Assembly: GCF_007679325.1 (NCBI RefSeq)
Contig: NZ_VEGI01000001.1
Location: forward strand, 806,001 to 870,000
Length of the DNA stretch: 64,000 nucleotides
Reading direction: 5' to 3'
Source: Arthrobacter sp. U41
GTDB taxonomy: Bacteria; Actinomycetota; Actinomycetes; Actinomycetales; Micrococcaceae
This document shows positions 50,411 to 59,406 of the stretch, one piece after another. The position numbers and the translations under genes were made by a program. Position 1 is the first letter of the stretch. Each line of letters starts with the position of its first letter. Below the pieces are notes generated by a model, which saw only the letters and a program-made list of their open reading frames with translations, did not search any database and had not been told where the DNA came from.

Positions 50411-51874
50411 ATGACGACTGCCACCATTCCCGCCACCACCGAACTCCGTGCCGCCGGCCAGGCCCGTCCCGAGGCACAGTCCGCCATCGCCCGCCGGCCG
50501 CTGGCCGCGGTGACGGGCGCCGAGATCCAGGCGCCGCTGATCCAGGGCGGCCATGTCCGCTACGCGAACCTGGACTACGGCGCCTCCGCCCCTGCGCTCT
50601 CCGTCGTTTCGGCCTACCTCAACGAAATCCTGCCGTTCTACGCCAGCGTCCACCGCGGGGCCGGCTACGCGTCCCAGATCAGCACGTCGGTCTACGAGAA
50701 CGCGCGCACCATTGTCCGCGATTTCGTGGGCGGCCGTCCGGACGACGCGGTGATCTTCACCCGCAACACCACCGATTCCCTGAATCTGCTGGCCGGCTGC
50801 CTGCCCGTCGTCGACGGCGTGCACACCGGCGACGTGCTCTACCTCGACATCGAACACCACGCCAACCTCCTGCCGTGGCAAAGCGTGCCGCACCGCAGCG
50901 TCATCGCCGCACCCACGCTCGCCGGTACGCTGGAGCTCCTCCGCGGGGAACTCGCCCACGGCGGCGTCAGCCTGCTCGCCGTCACCGGCGCCTCCAACGT
51001 CACCGGGGAGGTCCTGCCGATCCGGGCCCTCGCCGCCCTGGCCCACGAATACGGCGCACGGATCGTCGTCGACGCCGCCCAGCTGGCCCCGCACCGGCGG
51101 ATCGACATCGCCGCGGACGACGTCGACTACCTCGCCTTCTCCGGGCACAAGCTCTACGCACCCTTCGGCGCCGGGGTGCTGGTGGGCCGTCCGGACTGGC
51201 TCGACGCCGGAACCCCGCACCTTGCCGGCGGCGGAGCCGTGCAGGACGCCCGGATCGACACCGTCAGCTGGACCGCCGGACCCGCCCGGCACGAAGGCGG
51301 CTCCCCCAATGTCCTCGGCGCCGCCACCCTGGCCCGGGCCACCCAGGTGATCGCCGATCTGGACGTGGACCAGTGGCACGCACACGAAAACGCCATCCGC
51401 TCGTACCTTGTCGAGGGCCTCGCACGGATCGACGGCGTAAGCGTCCACCAGATCTTCTCGGACAGTGCCTCCTTCGACGCACCGGCAGACCAGGGGCCGC
51501 GGGTCGGTGCCGGCACCGGCCCGATCGGCGTCGTCAACTTCTCCCTCGAGGGCTACGACGCGGGACTGGTGGCGGCCTACCTGTCGGCCGAACACGGCAT
51601 CGGACTGCGTGATGGCCGCTTCTGCGCGCACCCCCTGCTCCGTCGGCTTGGTCTGCCCTCCGGCTCGCTGCGGGCAAGCTTCGGGCTGGGTTCCCGGCTG
51701 GAGGACGCCCAACGGCTGCTCACCGCACTCCAGCAGCTGCGCCAGACCGGCCTGGGCTGGGACTATGTGGTGGACGCGGGACGCTGGGTCCCGGCCAACG
51801 ACACCCGCACCTACCCGCACTGGGCACCCAACACGCCCGGGACGGCAGGCGCGGCCCCCTGCACCCTGGACTGA
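50411..51874 (+). CDS. Class V aminotransferase-fold PLP enzyme (SufS-like)
   Basis: A 487-residue fold-type I PLP enzyme. The Schiff-base lysine is in FSGHKLYAPFG, and HHANLLPW and DAAQLAPH match cysteine desulfurase relatives. Near the C-terminus GRFCAHPL resembles the SufS active-site cysteine loop. It is the direct gene of a SAM-IV riboswitch, pointing to methionine or cysteine metabolism rather than Fe-S assembly, but the reaction is not assigned. ATG 50411 is used. Confidence 0.85.
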   Translation: MTTATIPATTELRAAGQARPEAQSAIARRPLAAVTGAEIQAPLIQGGHVRYANLDYGASAPALSVVSAYLNEILPFYASVHRGAGYASQISTSVYENARTIVRDFVGGRPDDAVIFTRNTTDSLNLLAGCLPVVDGVHTGDVLYLDIEHHANLLPWQSVPHRSVIAAPTLAGTLELLRGELAHGGVSLLAVTGASNVTGEVLPIRALAALAHEYGARIVVDAAQLAPHRRIDIAADDVDYLAFSGHKLYAPFGAGVLVGRPDWLDAGTPHLAGGGAVQDARIDTVSWTAGPARHEGGSPNVLGAATLARATQVIADLDVDQWHAHENAIRSYLVEGLARIDGVSVHQIFSDSASFDAPADQGPRVGAGTGPIGVVNFSLEGYDAGLVAAYLSAEHGIGLRDGRFCAHPLLRRLGLPSGSLRASFGLGSRLEDAQRLLTALQQLRQTGLGWDYVVDAGRWVPANDTRTYPHWAPNTPGTAGAAPCTLD

Positions 51875-51957
51875 TCCTCCGGTGAGGAGCCGCGGCCCCC
51901 TGCCGCGTGCGGTAAATTCGAAAGGTACCCATCCGGACCTGCCGAAGGAGATCGCAC

Positions 51958-52716
51958 GTGGCGCGCGGTGGCCCCAAACTGCATCAGGAACGCCGCGAGG
52001 AGCTCGGGCAGAGCTTCCGGGACGGCGGGGAACACTACGAACGCGTCCGCCCGGGCTACCCCGCCGATTCCGCCGACTGGCTGATCCCCGCCGGTGCCAG
52101 GGATGCCGCGGACCTGGGTGCCGGAACGGGCAAGTTCACGGCGCTGCTGGCCGGACGCGGCCTGCACACGGTGGCGGTGGACCCTTCCACGGACATGCTG
52201 GAGCAGCTGCGCAGGACGCTCCCGGACGTCACCGCCGTCGAAGGTACCGCGGAGCACACGGGACTTCCCGCCGGGGCTTTCGACCTCGTCACGGTCGCCC
52301 AGGCGTGGCACTGGTGCGATCCGGTCCTGGCCAGCACGGAGATCGCCAGGATCCTTCGCCCCCACGGTGTCCTGGGGTTGGTCTGGAACCAGCTGGACAC
52401 CTCCGTTCCGTGGGTGCACCGGCTCTCGCGCATCATGCACGCCGGCGATGTGCACAAGCCGCACTTCACCCCGCCGGTGGGCCCGGAATTCGCCGGGCTG
52501 GAGAGCCACCTCACCCGCTGGGAAGATCCGGTGCGGACCGCCGACATCATGGAGCTGACCAAGTCCCGCAGCTACTACCTGGCGGCCGGCGAAGCCACCC
52601 GTGCCAAGGTGCTGGGCAACCTCGACTGGTATCTCCACGAGCACCTGGGCCACGACCCCCGGGAGCTCCTCCCGCTCCCCTACCTGACACAGAGCTGGCG
52701 GGCGGTCCGGGCCTGA
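51958..52716 (+). CDS. Class I SAM-dependent methyltransferase
   Basis: A 252-residue Rossmann-fold methyltransferase. Motif I is ADLGAGTGKFTALLAG (about residues 51-66), with the acidic VAVDPSTDML after it and FDLVTVAQAWHW. The start is GTG 51958 with GAAGGAGAT upstream. It lies 83 bp after the SAM-riboswitch-controlled aminotransferase, so it may share that transcript. Substrate unknown. Confidence 0.88.
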   Translation: MARGGPKLHQERREELGQSFRDGGEHYERVRPGYPADSADWLIPAGARDAADLGAGTGKFTALLAGRGLHTVAVDPSTDMLEQLRRTLPDVTAVEGTAEHTGLPAGAFDLVTVAQAWHWCDPVLASTEIARILRPHGVLGLVWNQLDTSVPWVHRLSRIMHAGDVHKPHFTPPVGPEFAGLESHLTRWEDPVRTADIMELTKSRSYYLAAGEATRAKVLGNLDWYLHEHLGHDPRELLPLPYLTQSWRAVRA

Positions 52717-52751
52717 CACCGCCAGCGCCGCCTGACGGTAGGCTTGAGGCT

Positions 52752-53465
52752 GTGAAGACCAGTCTGCCCTCCTCCTCGATCGAGGACTACGTCAAGGTCA
52801 TCTACTCCTTTACGGAGTGGCAGGACAAGCCCATTACCTCCACGCAGCTGGCCCAGCGCCTCGGCGTCGCGAACTCCTCGGTCTCCGAGATGGTCCGCAA
52901 GCTCAAGGACCAGGGCCTGGTGGACCACCAGCCATACAGTGCCATCACGCTGACGTCCGACGGCGTCCGGCTGGCACTGTCCATGGTGCGGCGGCACCGG
53001 CTCATTGAGACGTTCCTCGTCCGGGAGCTCGGCTACCGCTGGGACGAGGTCCACGACGAAGCCGAACTCCTGGAGCATGCCGTCTCGGACACCTTCATCG
53101 AACGGATGGCAGCGAAACTCGGAAACCCGACGCGGGACCCGCACGGCGATCCCATCCCGTCCGCGGACGGTTCCGTCCAGGTGCCCGCGGCTCACCGGAT
53201 GAGCGAACTCGACGACGGCCACACCGGCCTGATCACCCGCATCAGCGACGAAAACCCCGAGCTGCTGCGCTACCTTGCCGCCGAGGAGATCACGCTGGAC
53301 GCCGACGTCGAGGTGCTGGGCCGAAAGCCCTTCGGCGGCGCCCTGGTGGTGCGCATCGGTGCCGGGGGGTCCCGCCGCGAGTTCGACCTCGCGGCGGAAG
53401 TCGCCTCCGCACTCTGGGTCCGCAGCGACGCGGTCCATGCCGGCTGCAGCCTCGAGTGGCGCTGA
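52752..53465 (+). CDS. DtxR/MntR-family metal-dependent regulator
   Basis: A 237-residue DtxR-type regulator with the winged helix in residues 1-70 (SSSIEDYVKVIYSFTEWQDKPITSTQLAQRLGVANSSVSEMVRKL), a dimerisation domain with metal ligands (VRRHRLIETFLV; ELLEHAVSD), and a FeoA-like C-terminal SH3 domain. The HRLIETFL and EHAVSD elements match manganese or iron regulators. GTG 52752 is the likely start. The first crcB begins immediately after its stop, so they are cotranscribed. Confidence 0.88.
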   Translation: MKTSLPSSSIEDYVKVIYSFTEWQDKPITSTQLAQRLGVANSSVSEMVRKLKDQGLVDHQPYSAITLTSDGVRLALSMVRRHRLIETFLVRELGYRWDEVHDEAELLEHAVSDTFIERMAAKLGNPTRDPHGDPIPSADGSVQVPAAHRMSELDDGHTGLITRISDENPELLRYLAAEEITLDADVEVLGRKPFGGALVVRIGAGGSRREFDLAAEVASALWVRSDAVHAGCSLEWR

Positions 53466-53894
53466 ATGCGGGCTGCATTGCCGGCTGCACGGCCGGGCTG
53501 GCGGGCGTGGGCCGCGGTCGCCGTCGGCGGCCTGGTCGGAACTGAGCTGCGCTACGGGGCCGGGTTGATGTTCCCAGAGACCGCGGGGAGCGTCCCCTGG
53601 ACCACCCTGGTGATCAACGTCGTCGGAAGTTTTGCCCTCGCGGCCCTCACCACGGTCTGGATCGCACGGCCCAAGACCGCCTTCTGGCTGCGCGCCGGCC
53701 TTGGCCCCGGGCTGCTGGGCTCCTTCACGACCTTCTCCGCGGTGGTGTTCACCATTGACCAGCAGATCCGCGGCGGCTTCCATGCCAGCTGGCTGGCTTA
53801 TCTTGCCCTGTCTCTCGTCCTGGGCCTTGGCGCCGCGGCCGCCGGATGGAAGACCGGCAAGACCCTGGCCGACCTCGCCGGCGGCGCCTCATGA
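53466..53894 (+). CDS. crcB: Fluoride exporter CrcB subunit 1
   Basis: A 142-residue Fluc/CrcB protein with four membrane segments. The family motifs G-x-x-x-G-T-E-L-R-Y, TLVINVVGSFALA and GLLGSFTTFSAVV are present. It abuts the DtxR-type gene and overlaps the next crcB by 4 bp (ATGA). CrcB pairs of this kind form heterodimeric fluoride channels. Confidence 0.92.
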   Translation: MRAALPAARPGWRAWAAVAVGGLVGTELRYGAGLMFPETAGSVPWTTLVINVVGSFALAALTTVWIARPKTAFWLRAGLGPGLLGSFTTFSAVVFTIDQQIRGGFHASWLAYLALSLVLGLGAAAAGWKTGKTLADLAGGAS

Positions 53895-54265
53895 TCACCG
53901 CCGTGCTGGTGGGAGCCTTCGGCGTCGCGGGCGCCCTGTTGCGCTTCGCCGTCGACTCCTGGTTTGCCCACCGCCCGGGGCGCCATCCGCACTGGCCCTG
54001 GGCGACGCTCGCGGTCAATGTGGCCGGCTCCTTCATCATCGGCGCAGCCGTGGGACTGACCGCCCGGCTGGGGCTGGGCCCTGAATGGCAGGCCGGTCTG
54101 GCGACCGGGCTGGCGGGCGGCCTGACCACCTTCAGCTCCTGGACCACCGCCACCGTGCGGCTGGTGAGTGAGACGCGCTACCGCGCCGCCGCCCTCAACA
54201 TCGCCACCAACCTCGCCGCAGGCCTGGCCGCGGCAGCGCTCGGGCTGGCCCTGACAGGTCTGTGA
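53891..54265 (+). CDS. crcB: Fluoride exporter CrcB subunit 2
   Basis: A 124-residue partner with the same fold: FGVAGALLRFAVDS, TLAVNVAGSFIIGAA and GLAGGLTTFSSWTTA. The start is ATG 53891, overlapping the first gene. Two genes in tandem indicate a heterodimeric channel, as in other actinobacteria. Confidence 0.92.
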   Translation: MITAVLVGAFGVAGALLRFAVDSWFAHRPGRHPHWPWATLAVNVAGSFIIGAAVGLTARLGLGPEWQAGLATGLAGGLTTFSSWTTATVRLVSETRYRAAALNIATNLAAGLAAAALGLALTGL

Positions 54266-54327
54266 CGAGCGTAACGCCCGCGCCTGGGGGGCGGATTGCG
54301 TCCCCTCCCATCCCGTATCGTTGAAGG

Positions 54328-54699
54328 ATGATTACCCGCCGTGTTGCTGCCCAGATCCTTGATATTCCGCTGGAAATGGCCCACCGTCACGGCATCCCGC
54401 CCCGGCTCACCGACGCCGAGCTGGGCGACCTCCTGGATAACCCGCCGGCGTGGCTGGTGCAGTCCAAAGCCAACCGGACCGGCAAGCGCCCGGTCTGGGT
54501 CCAGCTGACGTGTGCGGTCTGCGGGTTCTCCGAGGCGGCGCGGCCGAAGAAGTGGTGGCCGGACTTCACCTATGTGTGCTGCGCGCACCACGCCCCGTAC
54601 GAGGTTCCCGGCGTCGGCGCCGGGCTGGTCCGCAGCGAGTACGAGGGCGTCGGCAGCCGCTTCGTCGGCATCGTGGACGTTGCGGTGCCTGAGGCGTAA
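54328..54699 (+). CDS. DUF5997-like zinc-finger-containing protein
   Basis: A 123-residue hypothetical protein. The centre contains CAVCGF and the later CCAHH, a likely zinc site, between basic segments. The family assignment to DUF5997 is by recall and moderate. It opens 62 bp after crcB. Function is unknown. Confidence 0.55.
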   Translation: MITRRVAAQILDIPLEMAHRHGIPPRLTDAELGDLLDNPPAWLVQSKANRTGKRPVWVQLTCAVCGFSEAARPKKWWPDFTYVCCAHHAPYEVPGVGAGLVRSEYEGVGSRFVGIVDVAVPEA

Positions 54700-54747
54700 C
54701 TTAGTAGCACGGGGCCATCCCGGCCCCCGCTGTTAGGGAGCGCCCAC

Positions 54748-54882
54748 ATGCCTGACAAAACGCCGCACCGGAGCGCGGTCAAGAAGCCCGTGAAAACCAT
54801 CAAGGAAAAACGGGCCGAGAAGAAGTCCAAGAACGTCGCGGAGACGCACGCGGACCCCGTTGCCCACATCAAGAAGCGCTGA
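54748..54882 (+). CDS. Small lysine-rich basic protein
   Basis: A 44-residue protein (starts MPDKTPHRSAVKKP, ends VAHIKKR) rich in Lys and Ala. A GGGAG lies about 7 nt upstream of ATG 54748. It is followed by a strong terminator, supporting a real gene. Function unknown; possibly nucleic acid binding. Confidence 0.6.
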   Translation: MPDKTPHRSAVKKPVKTIKEKRAEKKSKNVAETHADPVAHIKKR

Positions 54883-54901
54883 TTCAGCGTCAGGGCAAAG
54901 C

Positions 54902-54933
54902 AAAAGGCCGGAAGCTGAGGCTTCCGGCCTTTT
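54902..54933 (+). terminator. Terminator of the 54748 gene (possibly bidirectional)
   Basis: AAAAGGCCGGAAGC / GCTTCCGGCCTTTT is a 14-bp perfect stem with a 4-nt loop ending in a U-run. The symmetrical A and T flanks would let it also end the tmRNA transcript from the opposite strand. Confidence 0.9.
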
Positions 54934-54976
54934 GTGTGGAACTTTACGGGGTGGAGCACCGTTTCCGGGGCTCCGA

Positions 54977-55345
54977 TGGTGGAGATGGGGGGAATTGAAC
55001 CCCCGTCCGATGTCGTGTTGTCAGGGCTTCTCCGGGCGCAGTTTGCGTCGGATTTTCTCGGCCCCGGCCATGCTGCAAACAGCTGGCCGATCCGGGCCCA
55101 GTCATCTAAGAGTCCCGTTCACCCCGATGACGGAGGTAAACAGCAGTGGCTATCTAAATGACGCCAGGATCCGGGGCAATAGCAACCTCGGGCTGACGGA
55201 CTGTCTTACTGCTTAGGCAGCAAGAGCGAAGTCAGTGCGTTTTGATTCGGCACTTATTGGTTTGCAGACAGCGTTTACGAGATAATTCTGCATCCTCGGC
55301 CCGCTTCACCTGTCGCGACTAACATCGTCGAAACCGATCATCCCC
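54977..55345 (-). ncRNA. ssrA: tmRNA
   Basis: A 369-nt transfer-messenger RNA on the minus strand. The 5' GGGGATGATCGGTTTCGAC and 3' CATCTCCACCA pair as the acceptor stem, with CCA encoded. The T-arm is GGGGGTTCAATTCCCCC. The tag frame (55251 to 55213) begins GCC GAA TCA AAA and encodes AESKRTDFALAA followed by TAA, a degradation signal like other actinobacterial tags. It works with SmpB, the upstream gene at 55484, in rescuing stalled ribosomes. Confidence 0.96.
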
Positions 55346-55483
55346 GTATTTTTTTATCAAACCGGTCAGGTCTGCCGCTGGACCTTGGTGCAGCTGTGCT
55401 GCGGATCCTGCGCCGTACCTTCCCGGACTATCAAGCATAACGCACCCCGGCGGGAAATCATTCCCGCGGCCTCCGGCAGTCCG

Positions 55484-55954
55484 TCAGCGCCGGTTCCGCT
55501 CGCGCATAACGCGCAGGGCCTCGCGCTTGTCCTGCTGCTCGCGGAGGGTCTGGCGCTTGTCGTATTCCTTCTTGCCGCGGGCGACGCCGATCTCCACCTT
55601 GGCACGACCGTCCACGAAGTACAGCTGAAGGGGGACGATGGTGAAACCTGATTCGCGGATCTTGTGCGAGATCTTGGTGAGCTCTTCGCGGTGCAGCAGC
55701 AGTTTCCGACGGCGGCGGGCGGCATGGTTGGTCCAGCTCCCCTGGTGGTACTCGGGGATGTGGATGCCCTCCATCCACAGCTCGTCGTTGTAGAAGGTGC
55801 AGAAGCCGTCCACCATGGAGGCGTGGCCCTCGCGGAGGGACTTCACTTCCGTCCCCATGAGCGCGATCCCGGCCTCATATGTATCGAGGATGAGGTAGTC
55901 ATGCCGGGCCTTGCGGTTGGTGGCCACTACCTTACGGCCACTTTCTTTCGGCAC
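55484..55954 (-). CDS. smpB: SsrA-binding protein
   Basis: A 156-residue tmRNA partner with an OB-fold core (VVATNRKARHDYLILDTYEAGIALMGTEVKSLREG) and the basic C-terminal tail KREALRVMRERNRR that enters the ribosome decoding site. It lies upstream of ssrA in the same direction and downstream of the M23 gene, as in most actinobacteria. The 138-bp gap to the tmRNA 5' end contains the likely tmRNA promoter (TTTGATAAAAAAATAC). Confidence 0.96.
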   Translation of the reverse strand: MPKESGRKVVATNRKARHDYLILDTYEAGIALMGTEVKSLREGHASMVDGFCTFYNDELWMEGIHIPEYHQGSWTNHAARRRRKLLLHREELTKISHKIRESGFTIVPLQLYFVDGRAKVEIGVARGKKEYDKRQTLREQQDKREALRVMRERNRR

Positions 55955-56014
55955 GGTAGAACTCCTTGGATCGATGGGTGGGCCTTAAGCCGAGTGGCGC
56001 GGGCTCTTTCCAGT

Positions 56015-57439
56015 TTAGAGCAGGTTCATCGGGTCAACGGCCCGGCCGTTAAGCCAGGTTTCGAAGTGCGAGTGGCACCCCGTGGAGTTGCCGGTGGTTC
56101 CCGAGTAGCCGATGAGCTGCCCCTGGCTGACCTGCTGCCCCGCTGAGACCGTCACGCTGGAGTTGTGGTAGTACACGGTGGTCAGCGAGTTGCCCTGGAC
56201 GACCCCGTGGGAGATCTTGACGTTGTTGCCGCCGCCGTCGTTGCCCCAGCCGGCGGAGAACACCGTTCCGGGCGCCGCGGCGTAGACAGGCGTACCGCAG
56301 GCGGCGGCAAAGTCGATGCCGGTGTGCATGTAGCCGCCCTGGCCGTAGAAGTCGATGGTGCCCGGCGGGGTGGCACGCCATCCGAAGCCGGAGCTGATCG
56401 GGACGCCGTTGAACGGGTTACGCAGACCGAAGGCTGACGGGGGTCCCGGCGGGGCGGGGACATACGGTGCCGGCTTGGCAGCAGCCTGGCCCCGGGCCTT
56501 GGCAGCCGCCGCGGCTGCGGCTGCGGCGGCCGCGGCGATGCGGCGCTGCTCGGCTTCCCAGGCTTCGCGCAGCTTGCGGTCGCGTTCGACGATTTCGGCC
56601 GCGACAGCATCCTGACGAGCCTTGACCTGAGAGAGCTGGCGCTGGATTCCCGGCTTGGCGGCCTGGAGCTCCCCCTCAAGCCGGGTGGTGTCGGCGATCA
56701 GCTTGTCCACCTGGGCCTTCTTGGCTTCCGCCTCGTCGCGGGCGGCCTGTTCGCGTGCCAGAGCGGCGTCGGCCTTCGCCTTGAGGTCCGTGATCTCGGC
56801 TTCCACTGCTTCAAGCCTGGCCTGGGAGTTGACGTTGGTGGCGTTCTGCTGGGTGAGTTTGTCCATCGCAGCGTTCTGGCTTCGCATCGCCTGGTCGGCG
56901 AGGTCGATGGTGTCCGTGAGGCTGCTGCCCTCGTTGGAACCGAAGAAGAGGGAGAGGTTGGAAGGCACGCCGCCGGACTTGTACGCCTGGGTGGCGATCT
57001 GCCCGATCAGCTTCCTGGTGTCGGCAATCTTCTTCTGGTCCGTCTCGAGCTGCTGGGTGATTTTGGCCTTGTTCTGCTGTGCCAGGTCCACGCGGGCGGC
57101 GAGGGCCTCGGCTTCCTTCACCGCGGTGGCCACGCGGCCCTGGGCGTCAAGCAGGGCCTGCTGCGCGCCGGGAAGCCTGCCCTGGTAAATGACGAGGTCG
57201 GACGCCGTTTTGGCGATCCTGGAGTCCACGAATTCCAAGGAATGCTGGACCTTGGTGGCTTCGTCGCGGAGGGCGGCCTGCTGGTCCTCGAGGGTGTCAG
57301 CGAACGCCACCGGGGATGATGCGCCCATGCTCGCCGCCAGGACGAGCGCCAGTGTGGCGCTGACGAGTCGGCTGCGGCGGCCGGCCCCGCGGAGCCGGGC
57401 CGAACCCGGGTTCGGGCCGGGCTGGTGCATCGGTGTCAT
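56015..57439 (-). CDS. EnvC-like M23 murein hydrolase/activator
   Basis: A 474-residue secreted protein with a signal peptide (residues 20-45; SATLALVLAASMGASSPVAFAD), a long coiled coil (TLEDQQAALRDEATKVQHSL to EIVERDRKLREAWEAEQRR), and a C-terminal M23 peptidase domain. HTGIDFA and CHSHFETW carry the zinc ligands, so it appears catalytically active. It follows ftsX with an overlap-like gap, matching the FtsEX-controlled peptidases of actinobacteria and E. coli EnvC. Start ATG 57439 is used because GGGA lies 6 nt before it; an upstream GTG and ATG are alternatives. Confidence 0.87.
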   Translation of the reverse strand: MTPMHQPGPNPGSARLRGAGRRSRLVSATLALVLAASMGASSPVAFADTLEDQQAALRDEATKVQHSLEFVDSRIAKTASDLVIYQGRLPGAQQALLDAQGRVATAVKEAEALAARVDLAQQNKAKITQQLETDQKKIADTRKLIGQIATQAYKSGGVPSNLSLFFGSNEGSSLTDTIDLADQAMRSQNAAMDKLTQQNATNVNSQARLEAVEAEITDLKAKADAALAREQAARDEAEAKKAQVDKLIADTTRLEGELQAAKPGIQRQLSQVKARQDAVAAEIVERDRKLREAWEAEQRRIAAAAAAAAAAAAKARGQAAAKPAPYVPAPPGPPSAFGLRNPFNGVPISSGFGWRATPPGTIDFYGQGGYMHTGIDFAAACGTPVYAAAPGTVFSAGWGNDGGGNNVKISHGVVQGNSLTTVYYHNSSVTVSAGQQVSQGQLIGYSGTTGNSTGCHSHFETWLNGRAVDPMNLL

Positions 57440-57464
57440 GGGCATTCCCTTTTCGTTGCGCACG

Positions 57465-58379
57465 CTAGACCCGCAAGTATCGACGGAGGGTCAGCAGCGA
57501 TGATACGCCTGCCAGCAGGACACCGAGGCCGATCAGGGCCGGTACCAGAATCAGCGTCTGACCTGCGGAGATGAAAGCGGTGTCAGGATACTGCTTGGAC
57601 AGGTAGTCGCCGAGGAAGAAGTGCGCCACGGCCCACAGCGTTCCCGACGCCAGCGCCGCGCCAATCACGGCGGCAATCACGCCCTCGAGGATGAACGGCA
57701 GCTGGATGACCATTTTCGACGCCCCCACGAGGCGCATGATCCCGGTTTCCCGGCGCCGGCTGAAGGCTGACAGCCGGATGGTGGTGGCGATGAGCAGGAT
57801 GGCACAGACGATCATCACGCCGGCAACGCTCACGGCCACGAGGGAGGCGGCGTTCATGACGGAAAAGAGCCGTTCCAGGAGCTGGCGCTGGTCGATTACG
57901 GTTTCGACGCCGGCCTGCGAGGAGAAGGTCTCGCTGATGATCTGGTACTTCTCCGGATCCTTCATATTGATCCGGAAGGAGGCCGGGAGCTGGTCCGGCG
58001 TCACCGAATCCACGATCGGTGAATTGGAGAACTGTTCCTTGAAGTGCTTGTAGGCGTCGTCCTTGGACTCAAACTGGAAATCGTTGACGTACTGGGCCAC
58101 TGCGGGCGATTCCAGGACATTGCGGAGGTTTTCCTGCTGCTCGGCGGTGACGGGGCCGGTGGCGCAGCCTGCCGCCGTCGAACCGTCACTGCAGAGGAAG
58201 ATGGCCACCTGGACTTTGTCGTACCAGTAGCCCTTCATCTGGTTGATCTGCAGCTGCAGCATGCCGGCGGCGCCGACGAAGGTCAAGGACACGAACGTCA
58301 CCAGGATGACGGAGACCACCATGGAAAGGTTGCGGCGCAGGCCGCTGGCGATCTCGGCGAGGATGAACTGGAGCCTCAC
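57465..58379 (-). CDS. ftsX: Cell division ABC transporter permease FtsX
   Basis: A 304-residue permease with four transmembrane segments: one N-terminal ([21 protein letters not shown]), a large extracytoplasmic loop (residues 45-170), then three near the C-terminus ([20 protein letters not shown] and others). FtsX transmits ATP-driven conformational change from FtsE to periplasmic hydrolases. The downstream M23 gene is its likely target. It overlaps ftsE by 4 bp. Confidence 0.95.
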   Translation of the reverse strand: MRLQFILAEIASGLRRNLSMVVSVILVTFVSLTFVGAAGMLQLQINQMKGYWYDKVQVAIFLCSDGSTAAGCATGPVTAEQQENLRNVLESPAVAQYVNDFQFESKDDAYKHFKEQFSNSPIVDSVTPDQLPASFRINMKDPEKYQIISETFSSQAGVETVIDQRQLLERLFSVMNAASLVAVSVAGVMIVCAILLIATTIRLSAFSRRRETGIMRLVGASKMVIQLPFILEGVIAAVIGAALASGTLWAVAHFFLGDYLSKQYPDTAFISAGQTLILVPALIGLGVLLAGVSSLLTLRRYLRV

Positions 58380-59167
58380 AGCTGGTGCTCCGCTGCGGCG
58401 CGGGCCTCGGCCCGGGTGGTGACGGGCTGGGGGTCCCTCCCGCTGGCATCCCGCAGCCGGCGGGACTGTCCCACCACCGGAATCATGGAGGTGTAGAGGG
58501 CCTTCGCCTCGTCCCGGATGATGACGCCATTGCGGAGTTCAACAACGCGTTTGCGCATCTCGTTGACGATGTCGTCGTCGTGGGTGGCCATGACCACAGT
58601 GGTGCCGTTCTGATTGATTTTGTCCAGCACACCCATGATGCCCATGGAGGTGGTGGGGTCCAGGTTGCCGGTGGGTTCATCGGCCAGCAGGATGCCCGGG
58701 CGGTTGACGACGGCGCGGGCAATCGCCACTCGCTGCTGCTCGCCGCCGGAGAGTTCGTGGGGAAGGCGGTTTTCTTTGCCTTCGAGGCCGACGGTCTTGA
58801 GGACCTCCGGCACGGTCTCGCGGATGACGCTGCGGCTCTTGCCGATGACCTGCATGGCGAAGGCGACGTTAGCGAACACGGTCTTCTGCGGCAGCAGGCG
58901 GAAGTCCTGGAACACGACGCCGATCCCGCGGCGGAGCCGGGGCACGCGCCAGCTGGAGATGTTGGCGACGTTCTGGCCGGCCACGTACACGGCGCCTGAG
59001 GATGCGCGGTCCTCCTTGAGGACGAGGCGCAGGAACGTCGATTTGCCGGAGCCCGAGGCCCCGACCAGGAAGGCGAATTCGCCACGGTCGACCTCAAGGT
59101 TGATCGCATCCAGCGCGGGTCGCGCCTTCTGGTCATAGACCTTGGTGACATTTTCGAAACGGATCAT
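58376..59167 (-). CDS. ftsE: Cell division ATP-binding protein FtsE
   Basis: A 263-residue ABC ATPase. Walker A is GASGSGKST, signature [16 protein letters not shown], Walker [13 protein letters not shown]. The C-terminus has an extra tail ([13 protein letters not shown]). FtsEX links divisome activity to wall hydrolysis. A 216-bp gap separates it from prfB. Confidence 0.96.
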   Translation of the reverse strand: MIRFENVTKVYDQKARPALDAINLEVDRGEFAFLVGASGSGKSTFLRLVLKEDRASSGAVYVAGQNVANISSWRVPRLRRGIGVVFQDFRLLPQKTVFANVAFAMQVIGKSRSVIRETVPEVLKTVGLEGKENRLPHELSGGEQQRVAIARAVVNRPGILLADEPTGNLDPTTSMGIMGVLDKINQNGTTVVMATHDDDIVNEMRKRVVELRNGVIIRDEAKALYTSMIPVVGQSRRLRDASGRDPQPVTTRAEARAAAEHQL

Positions 59168-59358
59168 GGCCCTAAGTACCCTGCAGACGTGGACGGGTAC
59201 GGCCCAGTTCTGCTGCCGGTGCGCGGGCTTTCTAGTGGGGGAAGTAGAGCTCCGGCTTCTCGACTATACGCACGGGCCCCGGCGGATCGGCCCGGCCGCG
59301 GGGGCGTGTCGCAGGATTAGACCGGAGGGACAGGTGTTTCGCAAGAGGCGGATGGTGC

Positions 59359-59406
59359 TACTTATCCGCGTTGCGGTTGTTGTTTACTTGTCCGCGTTGC
59401 GGTTGT
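59359..59406 (-). repeat. Partial duplication of the prfB 3' end
   Basis: Two 22-bp copies with one mismatch at 59359-59380 and 59385-59406, offset 26 bp. Copy two covers the last prfB codons and the first base of its TAA stop; copy one lies beyond the stop in the ftsE-prfB gap. A short tandem duplication at the gene end explains it. Confidence 0.7.
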
